The notes under the pieces were generated by a model that saw only the letters and a list, made by a program, of their open reading frames with translations, did no database searches and was not told the DNA's origin. From the NCBI GenBank assembly GCA_015179125.1, contig WHVA01000364.1, positions 1 to 64,000 on the forward strand: 64,000 bases of DNA, read 5' to 3'. This DNA is from Gautieria morchelliformis (taxonomy: Eukaryota; Basidiomycota; Agaricomycetes; Gomphales; Gomphaceae). This document shows, piece after piece, positions 35,102-46,206 of the stretch. Both the position numbers and the translations under genes were made by a program. The number at the start of each line of letters is the position of its first letter. Within the stretch, counting starts at the first letter, position 1.

Positions 35102-38100
35102 TTAGTGCGCGAGAAGGGGTCCAGGCTTGGCAGGGTATGCCTTGTGGAAATCTGAGATGAGTTCAGAGGCGTGGTCGAGTTCCGTGGCGGAAATCCAGGA
35201 AGTCTCTTCGTCTGTATTTTCGTAGCCTGCCCACTTGACTAGGTACTGTAGTTGACAACGGTATCGCTTGTCGAGCTTGGAATTGAGGATTTCCAAAATC
35301 TCGTATTCTAGTTCTCCGTCAATGATCACTGGCAGAGGCGGAGGTTGTTCTCGATTAGGAATCGTATTCGGAACTGCAGGTTCAAGCATAGACACATGGA
35401 ACACCAGATGTACTGCATGCATATTGTCAGGAAGTCTGAGAGTGAAAGAATGACTGCCGGCCTTAGCGATGATCTCGTAAGGGCCAAGGTATTTTTCAGA
35501 GAGCTTCTTCGAGGGGCGAGTGGTGCGGAAATTTTGAGCTTTGACAAAGGCTTTGTCGCCAATCTCGAATGCCGGTTGCGGAAGACGTTTCCGATCGGTG
35601 GAAGTTTGGTATCTCTTTTGTGCAGCAGAGATGTTCTCTCAGAGGTGTTGGTGAAGGTCATCGAGTTCCACAACGAAATCTTGGGCTCTTGCAGAGGCGA
35701 GGTCGCGTTCAGGGTGGATGGCGAGATTCGGGTGATAGCCTTTGTTGGTGTAGAAGGGCCAAAATCTGGTGGTAGCAGAAGGCGCGTTGTTGTAAGCGAA
35801 TTCTGCAAGGGGAAGAAGGTCGGACCAATTGCTGTGTTGGTAGTTGCAATAGACGCGGAGGTACTGCTCAAGTGTCTGATTAGTACATTCCGTTTGTCCG
35901 TCGCCTTCAGGATGATAACCGGAAGTGAAGTGGAGTTTCATGTTGAGAGCCTTGCCGAGTGTGCGGAAAAAGGAGGACACAAATTCTGATCCACGGTCGG
36001 AAGTCATGGGAGGGGATTCCGTGCTTGGAAAAGACGTGGAGCACGAAGAGCTGTGCGAGCTGGGTGGAAGTGATGGTGTCATAGGTTGGAATAAAGATGG
36101 ACTGCTTTGTGAGGCAGTCAGCGATCACTAGAATGGTATCATAACCGGATGACTTAGGAAGTTTCTCGATGAAATCCATGGATATCGAATTCCAGGGCTG
36201 TTCCGGGCTCAGAAGTTGCTTCAGGAGGCCATAGGGTTTGTGATGTTGTGGCTTGGCTTGCATACAGGTGGTGCATGACTTGCAGTAGTCTTGGACCATC
36301 ATGCGGAGGAGAGGCCAGGTGTAGGTACGTCGGATTATGTCGAGGGTCTTGTTTTGGCCTTGGTGTCCTGAGAGCGGATGATCGTGGCTTTGCTGGAGTA
36401 CGCGAAGTCGTAGATCATTGATGTCCGGAACGTAAATCCGGGACTTGTACCTGAGAAATCCGTCAGAATCGAGGGACCATCCAGGACTGGTTGGGTTATC
36501 GAGGTGGGTTGTGGAGATGGGGTTGGAACGAAGTGTGGAACGGATGTCGGAGTGGAGAGACTTGGTGTCCATAATGATTGAGGCGTGGAGTAGTGGAAAC
36601 TGCAATGCTGTGGCACGCAGGGACGATGCCAGCTGCTCAGTCGAGAATACTGGGCGGACATTGTGCGGATTAACGCTGGCATAGTCGCTACTTGCATCTT
36701 TTGGGTAGACGTCCCAACGTCTAGTGAGCGCGTCGGGTTTTGCTCCGAGCTTTCCGGGGCGGAAACGGATCACCATGTTGAACTGTGAGAGATATTCAGA
36801 CCAGTGGACTTGACGGCGAGTCAAAATCTTAGTAGTTGCAAAATACTCAAGGTTCTTATGATCCGCTACAATGTCGATTGGATAAGTTGGACCTTCGAGG
36901 TAGTGTCGCCAAATTTTTAAGGCTTCGAAAATCGCAAGGAGTTCCTTATCGTGGACGTCGTAGTTGAGTTCCGGGGCAGAAAAGGTGCGGGAATGAAAAG
37001 CAATCGGATGAACTTCTCCGTCATCGGGGGAAATGATGGAAAGAATGGCGGCTAGCGCGTAGTCGGAAGTGTCGGTTTCGAGTACAAGTTGGGCATCAGG
37101 AATCCAGAAACCGAGTATAGGAGCCGTAGTGAAGGCCGCTTTGAGAGCTTCAAATGCGGAACGGCATTCCGGAGTAAAATTCCATGGGGCACCCTTCCTG
37201 GTCAGACGCGTGAGCGGAACAGTAATGTCGGAAGAGTTATAAATGAAACATTGGTAAAAGTTGGCGAAGCCAAGGAAAGATGTCAAGATTGGTTTTTAGG
37301 CGTTAATATCGTGTATTAGTGAACACAGCGAATGCCTGAATAACTTGTGCGAATAGGTATGCCGTTCGGCGAATAGATGAACCAATGAATGTTCACAAGG
37401 TAAGAAGAGGGTTGCCCGAACGGGGCTCGCCCTATCTACAGTCGTAGCGAAATAGCCCGTGGCACTTGACGATGTAACTTGCAAGGTCTCACGAAAGGGC
37501 TGTCTAAGTTTCGACAATCCCTTCGCCAACAGCACAGAAAATGGTTCGAAGGCTAAGGTAATGAAGATGAAGTATGAGAACTCACCAGTGATGCCTAAGT
37601 CCTCTGCTAGTCGAAGATAGAAGTCTCCAAGAGAAGGCTTAAGATGATGACCACAGTGAGGTCAAATTTGCACAAGATGAACGACGTATGATAATTGAAC
37701 TGGAGAATATACATGCGAATGTAAACTACTTATATCGAATGCTCGTAAGGTATCAGCGAATAGGAAAGAGGCTGTTGTGAGTCAGGGTTGGATAGGGGTG
37801 CGCGGTCATGATACTAGGTAGATGGAATAAACATACAATAGAGTGAGGGGAGAATGCGAACATGAAACAACGGAGAATAAAGGGAGCGAAGGCACGTATG
37901 GACAAAACCATGTCTTGGGACCCGCATACATGCTACCCTGCATGGGCTCTTCGTTTACTGGGTTGATCCCGCACGGCCTATGGAAGGGACGTCCTGTGAT
38001 CACACCTTGGCCATATGAACACCCAATGGGGTTGGATTAAGAAGATGATGGGGTTAATGATGACCCATCATGCCGGGTGAATGGTATCAATCATATTCCA

Positions 38101-41100
38101 TGGCATGCCTGCTGACGAAATGCGCGAGTAGCGAATAGCGGTTCGGAGAATGGGGCGAACAGCGGGTAGAGTGGACGTAGAGGGGGAGTGGTCGGAGGGT
38201 GCGGCGAACTCTGGTGAAGATGCTAGGGAGTGACGAGGGGGAACATAGAGGTAGCGCGGTAGGAGAAATAAACCGGTCGTGACAAAAGACTGCACATCCT
38301 TAACACGTCGGGGTTCCGGCCATTCTTGAATTTCCTTGACTTTGTCCTCTGCCATGGTAAGACCCGTAGGAGAGAGGATGTAGCCGAGGTATTCGACCGT
38401 GTCGCGGTGCCATTCGCATTGCTCTGCTTTTGCGTAGAGATGATGTTTGCGGAGACGGCGGAGTACTTCGCGGACATGTTCCCGATGTTCTTCCGGTGAG
38501 TCGGAATAGGTGAGGATGTTGTCAATGTAGACTAGGACGCATACGTCGAGAAGGTCGGAAAATACGTCGTTCATGAATCGCTGAAAAGCGGTGGGAGCAT
38601 TGGTTAGACCAAAAGGCATGACAACCCACTCAAAAGCACAGTAGCGGGTGGGGAAGGTGGTTTTCCACTCATCACCTTCGCGGATGCGGACAACATGATA
38701 AGCGTGCTGGAGGTCGATTTTGGTGTAGAGCTTCGCCCTGTGGGGAGTGTCAAGTAGATCGGAAATGCGCGGAAGTGGATATTTGTCCTTCTTAGTGAGG
38801 GCGTTGAGTCTACAGAAATCGACGCAGAGGCGGAGAGATCCATCCTTCTTCTTCTTGACGAAAAGGACCGGAGCGCCATGCGGAGACAGCGAATGGCGGA
38901 TAAAGCCCATGTTGAGATGTTCATCGACGAACTATCGGAGAGTCTGGAGTTCACTTTGCGAAAGGGAGTAGATCGGTCCAAGGGGCGGAGATGCTCCTTC
39001 TTCCAAATCTATCTTCAAATTGTAAGGTCGATGTTCAGCAGGTTTATTGGCTTTGGCCTTATTGAACACATCTGGGAAGTCACGATACTCTTCCGGAACT
39101 GAGCTCATGTCGACCGGAGCGGAAGTCGAGGCGGAACGAGCCTTGACTGAAGCCGAATCGGATAGGTGAAGCTGAAAAACAGTCGTGTCTTCTTGCCGTT
39201 GCAATACGCAGAAAGCGGTGGCGGAAACGAGCACAATTCGAGGGGCTTCGAGGGACGGAGGTGCTAAAGCGGGACCGGAGTGCGGAACGGAATCCACAAG
39301 CGGAGTTGCAGAAGAGGCCTGAGCCATCTTTCCGGATGACGTTGGAATAGACGGAAGTTGATCCGGGGTACAGAACTGTATCTGACCCAATGCCCAGTTA
39401 ATCGACGGATTATATCGGGTGAGCCAATTGTGTCCTAGTACAATGGAACAGCTAGCATCTAGCGGAGTAACGTAAAACGTAACTTCATGGTTGTCCCCAG
39501 TAGCGAAACGGATAGACAGGTCCACGGTCTGGGAAATTGCCGTGTTGGATGACCCGTTGAAAAGGCGGAGTGGAATTGTCGGAATGTTGCGGGTTGGAAG
39601 TTTATGTTTCAAAACAAAGTCGGAATCGAGGAAGCAATGAGTCGAACCAGAGTCGATCAATGCTGTAAACGGGGGTGCGGAAATTGTGTCTGAAGTCAGT
39701 GGAACGGAGAGGGAGTCGGAGGACGAAAGAGCGGATGCGTTGAGTTTAACCTCGTTTGTCGCATGAATGGGGTCAACACAGCCCTCAGCTCGTGCGGAGG
39801 CCGGAGGACTGCTCACTATTTTTTTGCATCCGTAGCGGGAGTCGCTTCGGATTTCTCTTCCACCTTTGCTGCGCGGCCCTTGGCCTTAGCAGCGGAAGCG
39901 GAAGCTCGGGTGCAGTCGCGAGCGACGTGACCGCCTTTGCCGCAGAAAAGGCAAAGGTTGTTGTCCATGCGACGCTGGCGTTCTGCAGGGGTTAGCTTGC
40001 CGTCCTTTCCAAGTTTGTCAGAAAGGTCCGGAGTGCTTTTCCGGGCGTTGGTGTTGGAACCAGAGGCCTGGTTGTTGCGAGGGGTGGAGTTGTTGTTCCG
40101 GTTGCCGGAGTTGGAGCCGGAACTGTTGTTGTTGTTGTTGTTTCCGGAGTTGTTGTTTCCGGAATTAGTCTTCTTGTCTTTGTCAGACTTCTTGTCGGAA
40201 GACTTGTTGTTCTTGCTCTGGGCGGAAGTTTCACGAGCGATCTCGGAATGTCTTTCCCAGTAGCACGAATCGATGGATTGGGCAAGGTTGCGGAGGTCGG
40301 TAAGGGTGGCGGGCTTTCCGACGCGGGCAATTTCATCCTTGATCTGGGATGGCAAGCCCATGTAGAATTGGCGTCAGAGTGCTGCTTCTCCCTATTGGAC
40401 TCGAGGAGCAAGCTGCTGGAATGTGACGATATATTTAGCTATCTTATGAGCGTCTTTCATACGAAGCTTATTGAGTTCATTTTCCGCATCGGCTTCCATG
40501 TCAAATGGTCCGAAGTTGCTGCAGAGTTCGGAAACGAAGCTGTGGTAATCGTCAGCCCAATCGACGAGGGCGAAAGGGTCCATGAGGGCGGGTTTGAAAT
40601 AGTCGAGAGCCGTGCCTCGGAGATAGGAAAGGGCATAGTTGACCTTTAGTTCGTCGTCGGGAAAGGCATCGGGACGATCACGGAAGTTGAGTTGAAGCTG
40701 GACCAAAAAAGGCTGGAGCTTCTTGGGGTCGGAACCGTGGAATTGATCCAGCTCGCGGACCTTAGTTTTGGGGCATGGTGGGGCTTGAGCCGGGCGCTGA
40801 AGTTGTCCGGCTAGCATTGCGATAGCTTGTGCAAGATCCAGAACTGGCACGGGCGGAACTGGGTTGGCGGGAATCTGAGGTGGGATTGGAGGTAGAGGAC
40901 CGCCTGGAGGACCGCCTGGGGGACCGCCGTGAGGGCCGCCTGGAGGTGGTCCTGGTGGAGGTGGTGGTGGTGGATCTGGGCGTCGGAATGCCGCTGCTGT
41001 TTGTTCGCCGCTGCTACTCGTCGAGTTTCCGTCATAGTTGGGATTGTCATCGGGATTAGTGTCGGGAGCTTCTTCGAAGCATTGCGGAATAGCATCGGAG

Positions 41101-41138
41101 GGCTCATCGTTGGCATGAGCGCTGCCGGAGGGTTCCAC
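35102..41138 (-). pseudogene. A2 gag-pol region
   Basis: Gag at about 41.1-39.8 kb has a proline-rich N-terminal segment, the capsid-like part (VRELDQFHGSDPKKLQPFLV) and a knuckle CLFCGKGGHVARDC. Protease is near 39.65 kb (ALIDSGSTHCFLD). Reverse transcriptase is near 38.9-38.3 kb (LCVDFCRLNALTKKDKYPLP). After the nested family C LTR come RNase H (37.1-36.9 kb), the integrase zinc site and core (36.4-35.9 kb), and a chromodomain near 35.2 kb (YLVKWAGYENTDEETSW). This is the Tf1/sushi-like chromovirus layout. The region is broken by the nested insertion and several further lesions. Confidence 0.92.
37281..38284 (+). mobile_element. Solo LTR, family C (1,004 bp) in A2 pol
   Basis: TGTCAAGATTGG...GGTCGTGACA with exact duplication AAAGA at 37276-37280 and 38285-38289. 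It lies in the RT/RNase H part of A2. Closely similar to the copy at 48991-50021, with an indel of about 30 bases between them. Confidence 0.93.
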
Positions 41139-41249
41139 CTGCCTTGGTGTTGTGGATCTAAGACTGCCAAAATAAGAGAGCTTCGACAGCTCCTGCTCGA
41201 GCTGAAGTAGCTGTGGTACGAGGAGGCATAGCGGTAGTTATCAGGTGGG

Positions 41250-41260
41250 AATCAGATAAT
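41250..41260 (-). other. A2 self-priming primer binding site
   Basis: In element sense ATTATCTGATT lies two bases past the 5' LTR. It is the exact complement of AATCAGATAAT inside the LTR (41569-41559). Tf1/sushi elements use the folded 5' end of their own RNA as primer in this way. Confidence 0.75.
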
Positions 41261-41262
41261 AC

Positions 41263-41990
41263 TGTTACGTATCGGAATTCCCAGAGGTCGGAACTGGAAA
41301 GGACAACGGCTTCAACTTATGTGTTGCGCCCCTGATGAACTACCGTCCTAAGTATTTCGGAGTTGACTTGCGGATATCGGAGAAGGTGGAAGTTGGGAGC
41401 AGAATACTGAAGGTCGAGGGTCGAGGGTCGGAGGGCAAAGGTCATAAGAGGTGGAAGAGGTGGAGGACAGAGGTTCGAGGACTGAGGGAGACAAGACTAG
41501 CAAAACTCGCTGTGCTAAGAACAGGAGACAGTGCGAAGGGAATCACGTATCGATGTCGATTATCTGATTGCAGAAACGGAGACATACATGAGGGGGTTTT
41601 ATACAAAGAGCAGAAGCAACAGGTAATGGTATGATACTAAGCAAGTTCCACAGAGTGCGGGAATCGGATAGACATTCAGGGCAAGTAACTAATGCGGAAC
41701 AATGGGATGACAAGGGGAGTGCAGGGTAGGGTAAGTACAATGGCAAAGAACAAGGCGAGTAAGTACAATAGGCATCGGAAGAAGCGGAACTACGGAAATG
41801 GTATCTTGCTGTGTTCAGGGTCGAGTACGGGGGCCGGTATCTGGAGGTGGCCAGGGGTACTGAAAGAACAAGGGGTCGAGGTAGAGGGTTGCGGAAGTCG
41901 CGGATGTCGGAATAGAGTCGGAGGTGGTACGGAGGTGGTGCAGAGGATATGCGGAGGTGGCGGAGATGGTTGATCGGGACAGTCGTAACA
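41263..41990 (-). repeat. A2 5' LTR
   Basis: 728 bp, TGTTACGACTG...CGTAACA in element sense, identical in length to the 3' LTR once the nested D LTR is removed. Confidence 0.93.
41559..41603 (-). promoter_or_regulatory. A2 LTR promoter: TATA box and inferred RNA start
   Basis: TATAAAA (41603-41597) lies 34 bases upstream of AATCAGATAAT (41569), the word complementary to the primer site. The self-priming model requires the RNA to begin there, and a TATA box at that spacing fits independently. Confidence 0.65.
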
Positions 41991-41995
41991 CCTGT

Positions 41996-42239
41996 TCTTA
42001 GCACAGCGAGTCTTGCAAGCTCTGTCTCTCTCTCTGCCTTCGATACTCTGTCTTCCGCCTCTTCCAACCTCTGTCCTCCGACCTCCGACCTTCAGCACTC
42101 TCTTCCCGACTTCCACCTTCTCCGACGTCCGGAAGTCAAATCCGAAATACTTAGAACGATAGTTCATCAGGGGCGCAACACAAAAGTTGAAGCTGTTGTC
42201 CTTTCTAGTTCTGACCTCTGGGATTTCCGATACGTAACA
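41996..42239 (+). repeat. A1 3' LTR, second part
   Basis: Continues the A1 LTR after the A2 insertion (TCTTAGCACAGCGAG) and ends CGATACGTAACA at 42239. It is followed directly by gypsy B-type integrase sequence, the original target of A1. Confidence 0.9.
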
Positions 42240-42440
42240 ATCCCCCAATCTGTTTGTCAAGGGGAAGGAGGCTGATCAAAATTATTCTCGATCGAGCACA
42301 CCAGATAGTAGGTCACCACAGCCATCTGAAGACATCGAACTACGTTCGAAGGCCATACTGCTGGCCAAGTATGAACCCAGACATCAAGTTGTTCTGCACA
42401 TCGTGCACGAAGTGCCAAATGAAGAAAACTGGGCCACAAC
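42240..42440 (+). pseudogene. Fragment of B-type gypsy integrase zinc-binding region
   Basis: Plus-strand fragment reading RLIKIILDRAHQIVGHHSHL and CTSCTKCQMKKTG, the H-H-C-C zinc-binding module of integrase. It closely resembles the same region of element B (minus, near 47.3 kb). It is truncated on both sides by LTRs. Confidence 0.85.
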
Positions 42441-42652
42441 TGTAAGATTGTGAATCTTATGGCCTTGTGTCACAAGGGCAAGCGGAACTCAACCAATATG
42501 TGGTAATTCCGTGTGCTACATAGTGACAGTTGTAAGGTAAGATCTGGGGAACCACCACGCGGTTCCCACACAAGAACTGTACAGTGCTTATCTAAGCTAG
42601 TCCAGTAGTGCGCATTGCCTTAAGGGCAATGTGGGTAAACATCATATTTACA
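42441..42652 (-). repeat. B 3' LTR (212 bp)
   Basis: In element sense it starts TGTAAATATGATG immediately after the purine tract agagggggaggg and ends CACAATCTTACA. TG...CA ends plus the adjoining polypurine tract support an LTR. The second LTR was not found, so the call rests on one copy. Confidence 0.65.
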
Positions 42653-43065
42653 CCCTCCCCCTCTATGAACAACTCAAACTTCCTCATATATGGACCTGGT
42701 GGGGTCCTCGGAGTCTGCATCCGACATGGGCATGTCGTTGTACGGGGCCGGCGGTGGACGCAGGTCCATTGGGAGCTCCGCGTTGTTGGCGGGTACATGG
42801 GGTGGGGAGTCGATGCCCATGTCCTGCCAAAAGGTCGCTTCAGTGACCGGGTCGGGGACTGGTGAGGGGCCGCATGTAACAGCTAGCTCCTGGTCTAGCT
42901 GTGCGTGGGCAGTGGTTGATGCTTCTGTGGTGCCACGAGTGCCGCCTTGTGGCGGTCCCGCAGGGCCACCAGCTGCAATCTCTTCTGCCCTATTTAGGCA
43001 GGTGCACTAAACGTCATCCCGGATAGATCACACTGAATGAACTGCTCGATCCAGGGCACGCTGTC

Positions 43066-44589
43066 TCAGTTCACGCCGCCGTACCTGGTGAGCCAGCGGG
43101 CGACCTCATCCAGAGGGATTTCCCGGGGCGACCGCCCTCGGATGGGGTACATCCCTGTGATCGACGCCCTTAGGGTGTCACCGACGGCGTACCGGACCTC
43201 GTTGGCTGGCATGAGGTCCTGCCATTGGCCAGTGACGCAGAATAGTTTGTATATCCACGCCCTGAGGGGAGAAGGGGGCTTGGGGTTTGGAGCACAACCT
43301 GAATGTCATCGGTGGTTCCTTCGCCGATGAGGAAGTAGCTTGCTCGGTGGCTACTGGCCCGGGCCTCCTCCCGAGCCTGTCTCATCGTGGTCACCATCCC
43401 GTGCATGTGGGAGCCCGTTGGCATCTCCCTGGCCTCCTTCAGGAGGTCCTGAAACCTCTGCTCTGTGCTTTCACAGAGGTTGAACCATTCAGCTTGCAAC
43501 GGCGTCTTTTTCCTGAGGGGCCGCGGCAAGCGGCCCATCACGGCGAACGGAGGGTCCCCGAGGGGCATGAGCTCCCCTTCCCCTGGGAGAGGGTTGGGAA
43601 CTGTCATCGCCGGTGGGGGCAATGACACTGATGGTGTGGGCCTAAAGACCGCTTGTCTGGCCCTCTCTTGCTCGGCCGCGAGGTACTCGTTCTGAGCCGT
43701 GGCCAGTGCCATCCCCAGCGCTGGGTCGTTTGCGCTACGACCCGGCGACTGTGCCAGGTACTCATCGGTGACGCCCTTGCGCAGGTCACCAATGGGGTCA
43801 TAGGTTACGAGCTGCTTGTAACCCCGGGCATGTCTTTTCTTTGAGATGTGCCTTGGTGGTCCAGATCGTAGTGCTCGAGATCCAGGTCGTCCGAGTAGAA
43901 GCCCTTGGGGATGTCGACTGTCAATGCTGGGAGCTCGCTGGGGCCCACGAATGATGGGCTGGGTGGGCTGGTGATCCGCGCCTTGAGGCCTGGCGCGGAT
44001 TGCCCTGGGTTGGGGTTAGAGGCGGTGATTCAATCCACCAGCCCTGTTGTGGCGTGCGACGGCAATAGGGCCGTCGCGCGAGACGATGGGCCCACCACTG
44101 GTGGTGGGGCGGGTTCTGCTGGCTTCGTTTTCGTGAGCTTGCACTGTAGGTCCTGGACCAGCTTGCCCAGGTCTTGTGTTTTGCCGCTCTTGGTCTCGAG
44201 CACGCTGTCGAGGGCCCTGATATCATTCTTCAGGGCACCAGTCTCGCCCCTCAGGTCGTGCGTCGTCAACTGCACTTTCCTGACTGAGTGGTGTTTGACT
44301 TTGTCAACCCACATCGGCCACGCCGTGTATATGGCGGTGCCAACATCCTTTTCTGCCAGCTGGACACGGTTGGTGTCAGTGGCGGTTTTCAGGTGCGCTG
44401 CAAACGGCGCGCAGTTGTCGCACCCGTCGAGATGGACGATGGCCAGGCCATTCCTCCATCCCACGATCGTCCAATGCTCCTCCGTTGTGGTTGGAGCACT
44501 GAGGATTGCTGCAGCCCCTTGCTTGGGGCCACTGGTGGTGTTGCGGACATCAAGTGATCGACCTCCATTCCATCTTTGGCTGTCATCAC
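43066..44589 (-). pseudogene. Unrecognised same-strand ORFs downstream of B pol
   Basis: Minus-strand coding-like sequence between the end of B pol (about 44718) and the B 3' LTR. Protein-like parts include WRNGLAIVHLDGCDNCAPFA, a helical stretch (LGKLVQDLQCKLTKTK) near 44.15 kb, a Pro-rich linker, and a segment near 43.5-43.2 kb (LCESTEQRFQDLLKEAREMP) ending RYGGVN at 43066. I recognise no known domain. The position suggests an extra gene of the element, or a captured sequence. Not intact as a single frame. Confidence 0.45.
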
Positions 44590-44764
44590 CTTTGGGAGAA
44601 GATGATGGGGTGATGGTGGTTGCTTCTCAAGAAGCGATGCGCCTCGGAAATATACGCTGTGAAAATTTAAGCAACGCCGTCGGCAGGGTCTGGCATCTCA
44701 CATGATCTGCACGTGACCTACGCGATCTGGTGTCCTTTGGGAAGGTCGCGTGGTTTAGTCACGC

Positions 44765-46206
44765 TGTGTGGGAACCGTTGCTAATGAAAAGCCTCATGAA
44801 AAAAGGATTAAAATCGCTTTAAAACCCTGTTTTCCCAGCTGATAGTAGCTAATATACGTGGCTATTGTTGGGAGAACTCTATTCAAATATCCCTTGAATT
44901 TCCTCTTATTTTTTCGCCATTTAACTTGGCTTCCCTGGCTCAAAAACTCCTTATTCTGTCAGGCAGAGTTACGAACCCACGCACGTCCACAACTCTGCCA
45001 CAGCCGCTCAGTTTCAAACTCCGACCGGAGCTTCCCACGAACCGTAAACTCGGAGTTGCAGGCACTCAAGCACCTACAACTCCGGTACCTTGGCTCACTC
45101 AAACTCAGCCACTGAGTCTGAATGAGTCCTCTACCGCTTACACAAGCCTGTGCAATTCAAACCCAGCTGGCACATGACTTGCATCATAGCAACCATGGCT
45201 GTGCAAGGCTGCGTACAAAGTCACACAAAGATGTACAAAGCCAAAACTAGGGTGCAGGTTTGATAAAGCCTATTGGATGAATGTATCCTCCAAACGCAAC
45301 GCTACGACACCAAATAGGCCCCTTGATGTCATAGCGGCTGTGTAAGGCTGTGTAGGGCTGTGCAGGGCAGTGCAAGGCTGTGAAAGGCTGTGTACGGCTG
45401 TGCAAACCAGGGAAGGTGATTGGCTATCTATTTCCAATTTCTTTGCACAAACACGCCACAATAGTTACGAAGGTGTGTTTCAGCAGTGCAAATATTTACT
45501 TATGACATCACTCGCCTAATAGATAGAAAAACCCCATTTTACGTAATCCTGTGTATTTTACAATATAAAAGGAGGCCATTCTGACCTCCTTGATCATTCT
45601 AGCAATCTAACATCTTCTATCCACGTGACATCGTGTGACTTGCATCTTACTAAGCTGCTAATCCCAGCTAGGGTTATTCACTTACTTTAGTGTCTAATTC
45701 CTTGTTAAATAGATACTTTTCTGCTTAGCCACCTAGACTAATCCTCCAGGTGTAATTCTACAGAGTGAGTCTGTCAATTGATAGTCTTGCCATTCGCACT
45801 CCAATACCCGAGACGATCTGATCAGTTGATTTTCCTGATTAGAGACTTTCACAAGTCACTTCTAAAACTCGTTCATCCCTGCGCTGGTAGATTATCAGGG
45901 CAGTCCATTTATAAACTCGCCTGCTAAGTACATTCCTTTATATTTTGGAATACGCTTGGACCCCGATAGTGTCCTTGAACCTACATTCTTTTAGTTTATT
46001 GTTCAGTGCTGCTAAGAAATTTATTGCCTTCCATCCGTATTAACTTGGACTAGTTTCTATGCGGATTGCAACCAAGGTACAAATATTAAATTATTTCCGG
46101 AGTTGTGCTGCAGCATTGTTTAATATTCTTTGAGTCTCGTAAACGACACGTTCTGATAGATTGAAGTGTTAGCAATAACACCAAAGTCTTGAAGGGTTCC
46201 AAAACA
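44765..46206 (-). mobile_element. Solo LTR, family D (1,442 bp) in the B chromodomain
   Basis: TGTGTGGGAACC...GGGTTCCAAAACA on the plus strand, with exact duplication CACGC at 44760-44764 and 46207-46211. It is the reverse orientation of the D LTR at 31722-33408. Confidence 0.93.

Larger units (their letters stand above)
31255..41990 (-). mobile_element. Ty3/gypsy chromovirus A2, near full length, with nested LTRs
   Basis: Minus-strand element with 728-bp LTRs at both ends (TGTTACGAC...CGTAACA in element sense) and target duplication CCTGT at 31250-31254 and 41991-41995. Without its two nested solo LTRs it is about 8 kb. It carries gag, protease, RT, RNase H, integrase and chromodomain, plus an antisense accessory gene. 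It sits in the 3' LTR of A1, its own relative. By eye its two LTRs differ at about two dozen sites (around 3%), so it is moderately young. The coding part is broken by one nested insertion plus a handful of other lesions. Confidence 0.93.
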
